NCBI RefSeq assembly: GCF_032884065.1
Contig: NC_088873.1
Location: 34,607,600-34,671,599, forward strand
Source of the DNA: Artemia franciscana
Lineage: Eukaryota; Arthropoda; Branchiopoda; Anostraca; Artemiidae
DNA: 64,000 bases
Direction: 5' to 3'
The translations under genes and the position numbers were made by a program. Positions 32,877-43,324 of this stretch are shown here, in pieces (position 1 is the stretch's first letter; every line of letters starts with the position of its first letter). A model generated the notes under the pieces. It saw only the letters and a list, made by a program, of their open reading frames with translations. It made no database searches and was not told the origin of the DNA.

Positions 32877-34620
32877 CACATCATAACATAATTTACATTT
32901 TACACAATATAAATACATTTTAGATCTTACATTTAACTTATACATTTTATTAAATTTGGCTTATTTGACGATTCCTTTTACTTAATAAACAAAAAAAATA
33001 TTAAACTCTAAGGAATGAATTTCAGCATATGTGTATTAAACTGACATGGTTATTTCATTTTTTTGATTATTGAAGTAAAAATTGTGTTCTTGTCTTAAGA
33101 AGGTATGGGGTTTGTCAACCCTACTCTTATTAATTTGTGTTTTAAGTTTGACTCGGCTATTTATTGTAATTTCTGCTGTTTTTCTGTTTCAGTGGCAGTG
33201 CTATTGCGCTGTTACTGACGGACGTTTGAAAATAATATTGGCGAACGGTTGTTTTGGGTTACCAACTACTGCACCGTAATAAATGCAAAACTTTGAAGCA
33301 CCACTAAAAAAAAATAAATAAAGATGAATAAATAAATCATGAAATTCCTCACACTAATCTAGGTGACTCATCATCCTTCAAGAGCTGAAATATTTTCGGG
33401 TAATATCTATATTAACAATCTATTCAGATAGATAATAAAAAAAACTACCTACATAGTCAGAATTGTATACTGAATCCAAGTCTAACATTTATTTTCGTCG
33501 GAAAAGTTTAAAGTTACCCCGATATTCAGACTTGCAATCCAAATTTAAAATTCATTTGTCCCTCTAATATGCAAATATATGCTCTCAATTGGAATATACT
33601 CTGAATTTTTGTGTATAAGGATAGGGGTAAAGTTTATTTTTATCGCAAATGAATGTTAAATTTGGAATCAGGATAAAATTCTGACTATAGAGACAAGTTT
33701 GTTTCTTAGGTATATGAATAATCTATTAATATAACCATTACACATATTGTCACACGACTTTATTCACCAAACACTAATATTTTCAGACCAAAAAGTAGTA
33801 AAAAAAAGAAAAACTAGGACACAAACTTCGTAGCCTAAACTGATTCTTAGAGAACATGTGTCACCAACAGTCAACGTACATTAACTGGAGAAAAGCTGGA
33901 GCACCTGGAGCTAGTTCCGGAGAGAAGTCACTAAACTTCCCCAGGACTTGGAACCATTTCTGCGAACAATCGAATCACCAAGGAGACTAAAAGAACTTTT
34001 TCAATACCTTGTTTGTACTTTAGAAATGAGACAATGGGGATTCCGGAGTTGCTTTTAAGAGATGAAAGTCAGAAAATAGAAAAAAAGTAACTGAAGTAAA
34101 GTGTTATAATTAAATCTTTAGACTATTTTAAAGATTACTGCTACTATTGTCGATGATAAAGCGTCACTTATCTAGTGACGTATTTCGTCTTTGAAATCTT
34201 CTTGTTTGTTTTACGGTGTAATCATCATCACAGCTGCATTTCATTATTTCTATAACTCGTGGCGCATCACGAACAGTTAGTTTAAATCAGTAAGAACGGG
34301 ATAAGGTAAATAGTAGCAAAAAAAGCATCTAAATCAAGCAGAAGTTCAAAATCTATCCTCAGACCCAAAGAGACAAAGAGAAAATCAGTTTAATAGGAAA
34401 AAACAGAACGAACAAATTACTTATATAAAAAGATTGAGTCGATAAGTTCTAAGGAGCCTTTGAAGCAAAAAGAAAACAATTTCTCAATAAAAAGCAAACG
34501 TATCATAGGCAGTGCAAAAGGGCTGACTAAGTAAAGAGCGATGTGGAAAAATTTATTTTCGTTCTTTTCTGACCAAGACACGTCGTTTAAAAGGAGTTGT
34601 TGTAAGAACTTCAAAATGTG
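32877..34620. other. AT-rich sequence, no firm feature apart from the weak exon at 33193
   Basis: The half-motif CTAATATGCAAATATATGCT (33565) is related to the arms of the foldback family at 480-826. Nothing else was recognised. Confidence 0.4.
33193..33279 (+). CDS. Weak candidate terminal exon
   Basis: A very good acceptor (GCTGTTTTTCTGTTTCAG) is followed by 28 open codons beginning WQCYCAVTDGRLK and ending in TAA at 33277-33279. The stop overlaps an AATAAA polyadenylation motif (33278-33283). Acceptor, short tail and poly(A) signal together resemble a last exon, but the coding stretch is short and no partner exon was found. Confidence 0.2.
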   Translation, partial: WQCYCAVTDGRLKIILANGCFGLPTTAP

Positions 34621-34629
34621 TTCATTCAC

Positions 34630-35110
34630 TAGGAAATTGAAAGTTCTAGTGCCCTTGTTAAGAATCAAAAGTCATTAGAGTACCAAGAGCCCTAGCACTC
34701 ACGCCCATCCCATCTTCTCCCTAAATTATCCAATCAAAATCTTGAGATAGTCATTTTGTTCGGCATAGATGAAAGGCTCTGTGATTACGTCTTTGGGGAT
34801 TACAACGACCCCCCAGAGCCTGGGGACAAGGATTTTAAGTTATGCCCGGGGGTAAAAAGGTTTTATGGAAAAGATGGTTATATAAACTTTAAATGGGGTC
34901 CATTTTATTGAAATTGAATGTTTTAGTGCCTTTCTTAGGATTCAAAAGTGATTGGAGGGCAACCAGCCCCCCCATTCTCATCATTTCCCAAATAGCCTTC
35001 AATCAAAATTTGTGGACAACTATTTTGTTCAGTTTTATAAAAATATCCAGTAATTACGTCTTTGGGAATGTCAACCCCCCAACCCCGGAGCACTCAGGGC
35101 AAGGGATATA
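34630..35110. repeat. Two units of a repeat of about 280 bp
   Basis: Each unit contains GAAAGTTCTAGTGCCCTT-like, AAAAGTGATTGGAGGGCAAC-like, CAATCAAAAT and TAATTACGTCTTTGGGGAT-like blocks. These are diverged versions of the core of the AGTAAGGAGCGAC element. Confidence 0.6.
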
Positions 35111-35199
35111 AGTTAGGCAATTCGCTTATTGTTTACATGTAGTACATATTATTGAGAACGGTGGGTATGTTTGGCCTTCACTTTCAAAAAAGACGAAGG

Positions 35200-36740
35200 G
35201 CATTCAAGTGAGCCTTTCAGAGAATGCTGAGGGGAGTGTTGAACTAAACTAATGTCTGTTATGTGCATACGGGTTTTCAAAAGGGTATAACTTAAAAATG
35301 ACTGAAAAATGACTCAGAAACGAATGGAACTTTCAGGAGGTAATAGGGGATATCATCAACTGACCAAAGAGACAATATCGGCACGACTACTACTGCTATT
35401 GCTACTACTACTACTGCCATGACTACAACTCATACTACTACCATTACTACCGCTCCTTCTGTGACGAGTAACGCCAAAGCTGAGAATGTTGAAATGAACA
35501 TTTGGAGAAATGTTGAGGGGAAAGTTGAACTAAATCAAAACATAATATGTGCATGTAGATTGCTAATATAGGCATATCAGCATTATTTTTGGAATAGCTT
35601 ACTGTATCGAGATTAAGTTTCTTGGGCATCATAAGGGGTATATTCAACTGACCAAAAGACAATATATACCTGATATTAATGCTATAAATACTGCTGCTAA
35701 CACTGTTACTACTACCACTTATACAACACCATCACTGATACTGCTGTCCCTACAATTATCACTACTACTATGATAGCACTGTTAGGGCTTGACGTATGAA
35801 GGTGAAAATTTGACCGAATATGGAGGGGAAATTGGAACTATATCAAAACACAATATGTGCATGCAGATTATCAAAAGGCCGTATATCAGGAAAAGATTTC
35901 CTGATCAGGCGTCGGAACATTTAGGGAATGCTTAAAGGGGAAGATCAGTTGACCAAGAGGTAATCCGTCCATGCTACTTCTAACACTACCACCAGTGCTA
36001 CTACTACAACTGCTACTGCTGCTGAACTACTACAGCTAGTATTTTGATTGTAACTACTTGCAAGGCTAAAAGTATTAATATAAAAAGGGCGTCAAAAAGG
36101 GGTCAAAAGGACATATTGGCAACATTTTCTGAACAGCCTACCGCATCAAGGTGAAACTTCTGGGTGAAGTTTCATTCATGAAGTTCATGAATACAAATTG
36201 TCAAAAGGGCGTATCTCAAGGACAGATTTGGGCATTAAGTTAAAGATTTAAAAGAATATTTAAAGGAGAAGTACAAGTGACCAAAAGGCAATATGCGCTC
36301 CAACTACTACTTCTATTGCAAATATTTGTAAGGCTAAGAGTATTAAGGTGAAAATTTCAAGAAGTATATGAATGCACATATTATCAGAAGGACATATCGG
36401 CAATACCATAGCAATAGCTAACTGTATTAATTTGAAACTTCCAAGACTTGATGAGAGGGTATTCAACACATCAAAGCACAATGTTTTTAATTCTATTGCT
36501 GCTACTATTACCAGTTTTATTACTTTTAATACTACTGCTAGAACTACTTAAACTACTATTAACCGCTGTTTCAATCACGCCTAAGGCTAAAAAGGGGAAA
36601 TTTTCAGGGAGTTTAGAGGGAAAAGGTGAACTGAATCACAACACACTGTCTAAATGCAGGTTGTCAAAAGGGTGTGTCAACGATATTTTAGGAATAGTTT
36701 TGTGTATGAAGTTGAAACTTACAGGGTTTGTTGTGAGACA
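35200..36740. repeat. Satellite with ACT/GCT cores, right cluster
   Basis: About five units, each 250-300 bp, with the same block order as the 26370-27010 cluster: CAACTGACCAAAAGACAATA, ACTACT runs, AAGGTGAAAATTT, TTGAACTAAATCAAAACA, and GGGCGTATATCAG-like. Length differs from unit to unit, mainly in the triplet run. Confidence 0.65.
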
Positions 36741-37051
36741 TAGAAACACTTTAAATTCAACCCAATACCCCTCGTCTTTGTTGAGCAGCCAGGAAGGTCG
36801 CACCTCGTGCCGTTCTTTAGGTCGTGGTATTCGGGTAAGTAGGTTACTCCTCTAAATATCTCAGGCGGTAATGATCAGCGATTATTGAAATTACCAGCTG
36901 AAAGTATTTCACAATCGTCATCTTTCTCAGCATACTTCTCCGGTTCCGGCCAACAGAGAAGGTGCTCTGCAACGTACAAACGATATAAGATGAGTACGTC
37001 AAAGCTTTGCCTGCTATTTTCTTCATGAGCCTGCAACTTGATGAAAGCGTT

Positions 37052-37336
37052 TTAGTGTACAGCATCAATAAAATAATGAAGGAATCTTATGGTCCATTTT
37101 CTAGTTCTGGAAGTGAATTGGTAATAGCTGATCATTCGATCAGTCGTGTCCACGAAGCCCATGTGCTTTTTGAAGTCAGTTAAAGACCTTGGGTGAGATA
37201 TTGTAATCCCCATCCCCAGCTTTTTGTCCCATCTTACCACTATTGTCCCTTTTTCTACTGAATTGCAATTCAAACCTAGTGTCGTAATTCTTTCATAAAA
37301 CCATTCCATTAGGGGTGGATTTTGATCTTCTCGCAC
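37052..37336 (-). pseudogene. piggyBac transposase third-Asp fragment
   Basis: A 94-codon frame with VRWDKKLGMGITIS, then FKKHMGFVDTTDRMISYYQ and RTRKWTIRFLHYFIDAV. This corresponds to the family block MGGVDxxDxxxxYY with the third catalytic Asp and the aromatic helix after it. The start (REDQNPPLMEWFYE) is duplicated in diverged form at 37525-37580. Confidence 0.8.
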
Positions 37337-37647
37337 AAACGCACTGCTAATAAAATTCCAGTAATACCAAACTTGTTATCTGTTTTTGCTCTCTTTTGAA
37401 ACTTACGCTAAGAAGGGCTAGCTCGTAGACTCAAGATAAGAAGTTGGAAAATCAAGAATAGAATACGGGAAGAATATGAAAAAAAATGCAATAAATCCTC
37501 ATTTAATGTATGACTAAGCAGATTATTTCATAAAACCATTCCATAGTAGCTAGCTTTTGATCTTCTCGTACAAATGCAACGCTCAATCCTCTCTCTTACT
37601 TTTCCATTTCTTTATCTGGCTTCATAGGTCTCTTTTCAAAATCTATT

Positions 37648-37998
37648 TTAAATCATTGTGCAACCTGCAAATACCTGCTTTTCGCACAGAAGGTCGAGTA
37701 GTTTTGTTGAGTTGAAAAATCGGTCAAAATAGAGGCAAGATCCGGTTGGGAGAGTTTGACATAGCCGGAGTACGATTCCAGCTGCAAGGCCATGGCATTT
37801 CATACTTTTAAAAAGCATATTGGCACCGTGATAAATCTCAAAGCCAAGCACGAGGCCCTTCAGATTAGCCAAGACAAAGTTTTTGAGGCCGACGGGGTTT
37901 GGCTTGTTGAGTAAATACTGCCTTAGCAACTTTTTTCCATAAAATTGAATTATCTGGTAATCGGTTGAACGACTTTGTCCCTCGGGAAAGAAAAACAA
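37648..37998 (-). pseudogene. piggyBac transposase core fragment
   Basis: A 116-codon frame holding the first two catalytic Asp regions: STDYQIIQFYGKK (family SVDEQMIPFKG) and YFDRFFNSTKLLD (family FFDNFFTS). The conserved NKPNPVGLK and FEIYHGA blocks lie between. The Glu after the first Asp of the family motif is Tyr here. The overlapping 37865-38077 frame is the frameshifted upstream continuation. Confidence 0.8.
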
Positions 37999-38499
37999 AC
38001 GGTACGGAAACAGTCAGTAATTCAATGAAATCTCGCCAACTGATAGTTCTTCTCAGTGTTGTCAGAAATTTCTTCATTAAAATATATTTCAGACTGCTTC
38101 TTAGTGTGAAGAAACAGTTTTTCCGATATTTTTTGCTATCTGGTTTACACGGTACTATGCCCTCCTGTACATTTCAACTTGAGGATATTTGAGATTGCCC
38201 ATCAATGTTACACCCGTAAGAAATGTCTTATGATGGTTACCAGTAACATTCAGGCTATTGTGAAATTTTGTTGATTGGCATAGTTTGCGGCATATGCCGT
38301 CTCATTGAAAAAAAAACTGGGGAAAGCACTGCGTGAAGATTCTTTCCGATTTCCAATCAGAATGGCCCCTATCTACAAAAAAATGGGATTTTGTATTTTG
38401 TATCTTTCGCATTTCTCCCAGAAAAAAAAGGTCACAAATACGCGTTTATGTTGTTTTTTTCTTCCTCCAGTGGTGATGGTGTTTAACCATCAGTCCTAT

Positions 38500-40110
38500 A
38501 AGATCAAGAGAAAGTTCCAGCAAGAGGAAATCAGAGTCTTCAGTGCCCTTTTAAAGTTAACAACTAGCCAGGCTACTAGCTAGAGAAAACTACTAGCCAG
38601 AGAAAACTTGCTTGATTCTTGAAAAAGGCAGGAAAGACTCTACCACACCCTTCAGGATGAGGGTTGTAAGTTGCGTCCTAGGCCATATAATTTTTTTTTT
38701 TTATGGAGAGGGTGGTCGTATAAACTTTGGAGAGAGTTTATTGGATTAATAATCCGAAGTTCCAGGGCCCATTTTAATAGCCAAAGTAATCGGGGAGCAG
38801 ATACCTCCCCCCACCACACACACACACACATACGCGCTGTATTTTCGCAAAATGGATCTTATAGAAATTTTTGATGACCGTTTGTTGTCTTAGAAACATC
38901 AAAAATGGCACATTCGATTGCTAATTGAGAACACTAGTGTCCTTTTAATAGTTGAAAGTGATTGGAGGGCGACCAGCCCCCCAAGCCCATCATTTCCCTA
39001 CACCCATCCAATCAAAACTTTGAGATAGCCATTTTGTTCAGCGTAGTTAAAAGGTCTGGAAATTATGTCTTTGAGGATGACAACCTCCCTCAAAGGCCTC
39101 AAGGTGAGGGTTGTAAGTTATGCCCTGGGAAATATAAGGTTTGGTTTTATGAGAAGCATAGTCCATAGGATAGGAAAGGACTACCTCATGGATTGGTAAT
39201 CAGAAGTCCCAGATCCTTTTTTGAGAGCCAAAGTGATCGGGGGCAGCTACCACTCACCCCTGACGGTATATTTTCCCGAAATGCATGTGATAGAAATTTC
39301 AAGGTAACCATTTTGTTCAGTGTAGTTGGATAGTCTAGCAATTATGTCTTTGAAGATTACAACCCCCTCTCCACCGAAAAACCTAATGGCAGGGATTATA
39401 ATTTTTTTCCCATGGGGCATATAAGGTTTTTTATATGAAAAGTATGGTCATATAATCTTCGAAGGGGACTCATTGGACTGGAAATCAGAAGTCTTAGCAC
39501 CCTTTTTAATAGTCAAAAGTGAATTAAGGGCAGCCACCCCACAACCATCATTTCTCTAAATATATCCAATCAAAATTTTGACATAGTTTTTTTTTTTCAG
39601 TGCAGTTGATACGCCCATGAATTGTTTCTTTGAAGATTATAACCCCAAAAACCTTCAGGATAAGGGTCTAAGTTATGCCCCAGGGGGCATATAAAGTTTT
39701 TCTATGGAAAGGATCTCTGAAGGGGGCTCTTTTGATTGGAAGTCAGAAGTTTTAGCACCATTTTTAACAGTCAAAATGATTTGAGGGCAACCTACCCCCC
39801 CTCCGTTCCCATCATTTTATTAAATACATCAAATCAAAATTTGGACATAGCAATTTTTCAGCGTAATGGAAACGTCCAGTAATATTGTCTATGAAGATTA
39901 AAACCCTCCCCCCAAAGCTCTCAGGGCAAGGGTTGTATGTTACATGCCGGAGGCATTTAATGTTTTATGGAAAAGGTGGTCATACAAACTTCTGAGGGGG
40001 CTCAATGCATTGGAAATCAGAAGCTATAGTGCCCATTTAAATAGTTAAAAGTGATAGGAGGGTAACCAGCTCCCTTGTCCCCTTCTTGCTCATCATTTCC
40101 CTAAATGTAA
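38500..40110. repeat. Array of about six units of the same 280-bp repeat
   Basis: Unit landmarks (GGAAATCAGAAG-like) fall near 38747, 39193, 39476, 39733 and 40008. Blocks inside are GGAGGGC, CCAATCAAAA, TTTGAGATAGCCATTTTGTT, ATTATGTCTTTGA and AAGGGTTGTAAGTTATGCCC-like. Divergence between units is high, so the array is old. A CA run lies at 38814-38828. Confidence 0.65.
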
Positions 40111-40214
40111 CAATTGTTTTGACTCTGCTATTATCACTATTTCTGCCCTACAATTCAAATAAATGAAAAGAGTGCAAGCGTATCCAGGTTGTCAAAGAGC
40201 ATATACAGAATCTT

Positions 40215-41090
40215 CTGGGAATTAAATAAAAAAAAACAAGTTTTTTTAACGGAAGGTAAGGAGCGACATTAAAACTTACAACGAATAGAGATTACTTCGT
40301 ATGTGAAAGGGGCTGCTTCCTCAACAACGCCCCGCTCTTTACGCTAAAGTTTGACTCTTTCTCTTAACTCTACTTTTTAAAACAGTAAAAAAACTTTAGC
40401 GTAAAGAGTAGATAAATAAATAGTAGAATAAATAAGTAGAATAAATACTTGAAATTACTAAAAATACTTTATCGTAAAGAGCGAGGTATTAGGAGGAGGT
40501 GAGCCCCTCATATGCGTAATAATTTCTGTTCGTTTTAAGTTTTAATTCTGCTCCTTACTTTCAGTTGAAAAAACTTTTTCGTATTTATTTTTTCATTGTT
40601 TTCCTTTAAATAATGCTAGAAAATCCTGCGCTCCCTTCTTAGAAATTTTCTTCCCCCATGATAAATTCCTCCAAGGAAAGTTCCCTAAACATATTCCCCT
40701 CTTCTCAACCCCCCCTCCCCAACCAAAAAATCCCCCTGAATACGTCTGTACACTTCTAAATAACCATTACTATATGTAAGCACTGGTCAGAGTTTGTAAC
40801 TTGTAGCCCCTCCCACAGAGACTGTGGGGGAGTAAGTCGTCCCCAAAAACATAGTTATAAAGTTTTTCGACTACGCTAAATAAAATGGCTATCTCAAAAT
40901 GGCCTAGGTGCCCTCCAATTTTTTGGTCACTTAAAAAGGGCACTAGAACTTTTCATTTCCGTTAGAATCTGATGGTGTGATTTTTGTTAAGATTCTATGA
41001 CTTTTAGGGGTTGTTTCCCCCTATTTTACGAGCTTGAGAAAGTTACGAGCCTGAGAAAATCGGACGCCTATTACATAGTTTCAAAAAATG
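40215..41090. mobile_element. AGTAAGGAGCGAC element, copy 7 (rearranged)
   Basis: A foldback module (40230-40410) is joined to the second hairpin and core in reverse (40440-40960). An internal deletion removes part of the core near 40900. It abuts an older copy at 41097. Confidence 0.65.
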
Positions 41091-41096
41091 TCCTTA

Positions 41097-42175
41097 TTGC
41101 AAATTCTAGAGCCATAAGGAGCAATGGGGCTCAATAGTAATCAAAACTGTAAAAAAAAAGGAATTTTGATATCAAAAAATAAATCGAAGGAATTGAATTA
41201 TTACGTTGATTTCAAATTATATTAAATTTATTGAGTTTAGTGTTAACCATCGAAAGCTACGAGCCTGAAAAAATTTGCCTGATTTTCAAAAAAGGGGTAA
41301 ATGTCTCATAGAAGTGAGGGAATTTAATGAAAATCATATCATTTCTTATCAATACCATTTCTTATCAAAAATCATACCATTTTAATGAAAATCATACCGC
41401 ACATCCAAGAACTCCATTGTAGAATTTTTGAAGCTCCTACCTGCAAAAATTTGGAATTTTTTTCCAGAAGAAAGACCATGGATGCGTCTTTATTTGTTTG
41501 TTTTCTCCATGGGTGTTTGCATCGAACCAATAATCCTAGAATATTGACCAACGGCTCATTCAAACGGAAATTAAAGCCATAGTATCCTTTTTAATTGAAC
41601 TAAAAGATTGGAGGGCAACTGACCCCCCTCCAATCAAACTTTTTCCTAAAATTAATTTGATCAAAATTCTCAGATAACCATTTTGTTCAACATAGTTGAA
41701 AAGCCCAGTAACTATATATTTGAGGATAACACAACCCTTCCATATCCCCTTGCAAAAGGTTTGTAAGTCATGAAATTTGCCCTTTGTTTACGTGTAGTAT
41801 TTCTTATCGGGAAGTATACAGACATTCTTCGGGGAGGGGGTGAGAATCGACCTTTTTTCTGGCAAAATTTTGTAGATAGGGGCTTGGAACATGATTGGTT
41901 CTCTGATACGCTGAATTGGTTATGTGATTTTCCAAATTCAAGGTTTCTTGACTTCTTGGGTTTTATTTTGCCTTTTTTTAAGAATCAGGCAAATTTTTTC
42001 AGACTAGTAGTTTTTGACAAGTATCATTAAACTTATTAAATTTTATATATTTGGAATCAGCATAAAAAGCCAATTCTTTTGACGTAATAACTGCTATCAA
42101 AATCATTTCTTTTTAAAGTTCCGGTTGCTACTGGACCGAGTCCCTCCTTACTTATAATTTGTTACCACAAACAAT
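41097..42175. mobile_element. Older, diverged copy arranged as a large inverted repeat
   Basis: The left arm (41097-41450; AGCCATAAGGAGCAATGGGG, GAAAGCTACGAGCCTGAAAA) is mirrored by the right arm (41840-42175; AAATTTTTTCAGACTAGTAG, CGAGTCCCTCCTTACTTATA). A diverged core lies between. Only this copy has the same end at both sides. Confidence 0.55.
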
Positions 42176-43018
42176 TTTACTATTTACTGTGAATTAGACA
42201 TCTTTTGGTAAAATATAATTCAAGCCGCATAGGACAGAGATCAGACAAACAAACAAAAATTTAATAGCCCCTACCATTGTAGGTGGTGCCATACACGGAT
42301 TAATGTGAGCAAAAACAGATCAAAATAATACAAGTGTTTAGTTGACCTTGTTCACACTTTGTTTCTATCATTCCAGGTAGGAATTTCCACTCTCCATTTA
42401 TTCTTTGTTAATGTACACTCATAGAAGCAGAAAAGCACGAAAATAGCTACAAGTTAAGAATTAAAATAATTTATAACAATTAGTTTGTGTGGTAATACCT
42501 ATTTTATTCTGACAGAATAACTATGTGGGATTCAAGCCCAAAATCCCATGCCCCCCCCCCCCTCCAATGTGTCTATCTTCAGTGTGCGGGCTATACAAGG
42601 AGCTCAACTCCTAGGTGCTATATGTCACCTAAATTTCTTAACTGATGACAGATTTCAGTAAGTCATAACTAAATACACCTGTTTCAAATTGTATCGAGAA
42701 TCTTCCGCTAATTGAACAACAAACAGAGAGAAGTTGAAAATCGCTCATCTGGGTGTTTCACAATGAGCAAAGGAAAAAACGACTCCGCAAAATAAACAAA
42801 AAAATATTCAGTAGGAGAGTAAACGCTTCAGTCATGGGAACAGTCAGGTTGAGAATTTGGGATAGAATTCCTAATCTGCGCCAAGTCTTTACGGAGTTCG
42901 AGGATTTTTCAGGATATCCTATCTGATTGATTAAATGATTTAGGCAAAAGACCAATTTTATTGGGAATGAACAAGATATGTTTGGCGGTGGTAGAGCATA
43001 ATGGCGATGTTGCAACAT
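42176..43018. other. Unassigned sequence
   Basis: An 86-codon minus frame (42758-43018) has no recognisable motif. A 12-base C run sits at 42551. No repeat copy elsewhere. Confidence 0.35.
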
Positions 43019-43324
43019 AAACTTGTTTTCCTACCGAAAAGGTTCTCGTTTCGTGAAGCGGAAGAAAAGTTTGAGACTTAAAAAATGAAAAGGAGACAGA
43101 ATAACAGCGGTACTGCGATGGTATAACAGTGGCGTTGGGAGATGAACTTATTACCTGCTAAAAAGGTTTTTTTCCGAAGCGGTCGAAATGTTTGAGAGTT
43201 AAAAAATCAAAAGGAGATAGAATAACAGCGGTACTGCGATGGTATAACAGTGGTGTTTTGAGATGAACTTGTTTCCTGCTAAAAAGGTTTTTTTCTGAAG
43301 CGGTAGAAATGTTTGAGAGTTAAA
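43019..43324. repeat. Minisatellite of about 117-121 bp, left part
   Basis: About 2.6 units with CCTGCTAAAAAGGTTTTTTT, GAAATGTTTGAGAGTTAAA and AAAAGGAGACAGAATAACAG blocks. It is interrupted at 43325 by an inserted element and resumes at 45301. Confidence 0.85.

Larger units (their letters stand above)
36735..38080 (-). mobile_element. piggyBac-type transposase relic
   Basis: In minus order: STDYQIIQFYGKKLLRQYLL with NKPNPVGLKNFVLANL and GLVLGFEIYHGA (38000-37830), GIVLRLCQTLPTG then YFDRFFNSTKLLDLL (37790-37680), and, after an insertion of about 300 bases, ITISHPRSLTDF with HMGFVDTTDRMISYYQ and WTIRFLHYFIDAV (37200-37055). A frameshifted end (YVAEHLLCWPEPEKYAEKD) and a Cys-rich tail (NGTRCDLPGCSTKT, 36800) follow. 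The three Asp expected of the DDE_Tnp_1_7 fold are present (in STDYQ, FDRFF and VDTTD). Frameshifts and stops break it, so it is inactive. No 13-bp terminal repeats were located. Confidence 0.82.

Noticed and set aside
32177-32923. 248-codon ORF, the longest in the window
   Set aside because: It is six identical 111-bp units read in frame because 111 is divisible by three. The product is a Tyr/Ile/Leu repeat driven by TATATA-rich DNA and contains no gene-like features.
36448-36855. 135-codon plus-strand ORF
   Set aside because: The first half is trinucleotide satellite (Leu-rich translation) and the second half overlaps the piggyBac tail in antisense.
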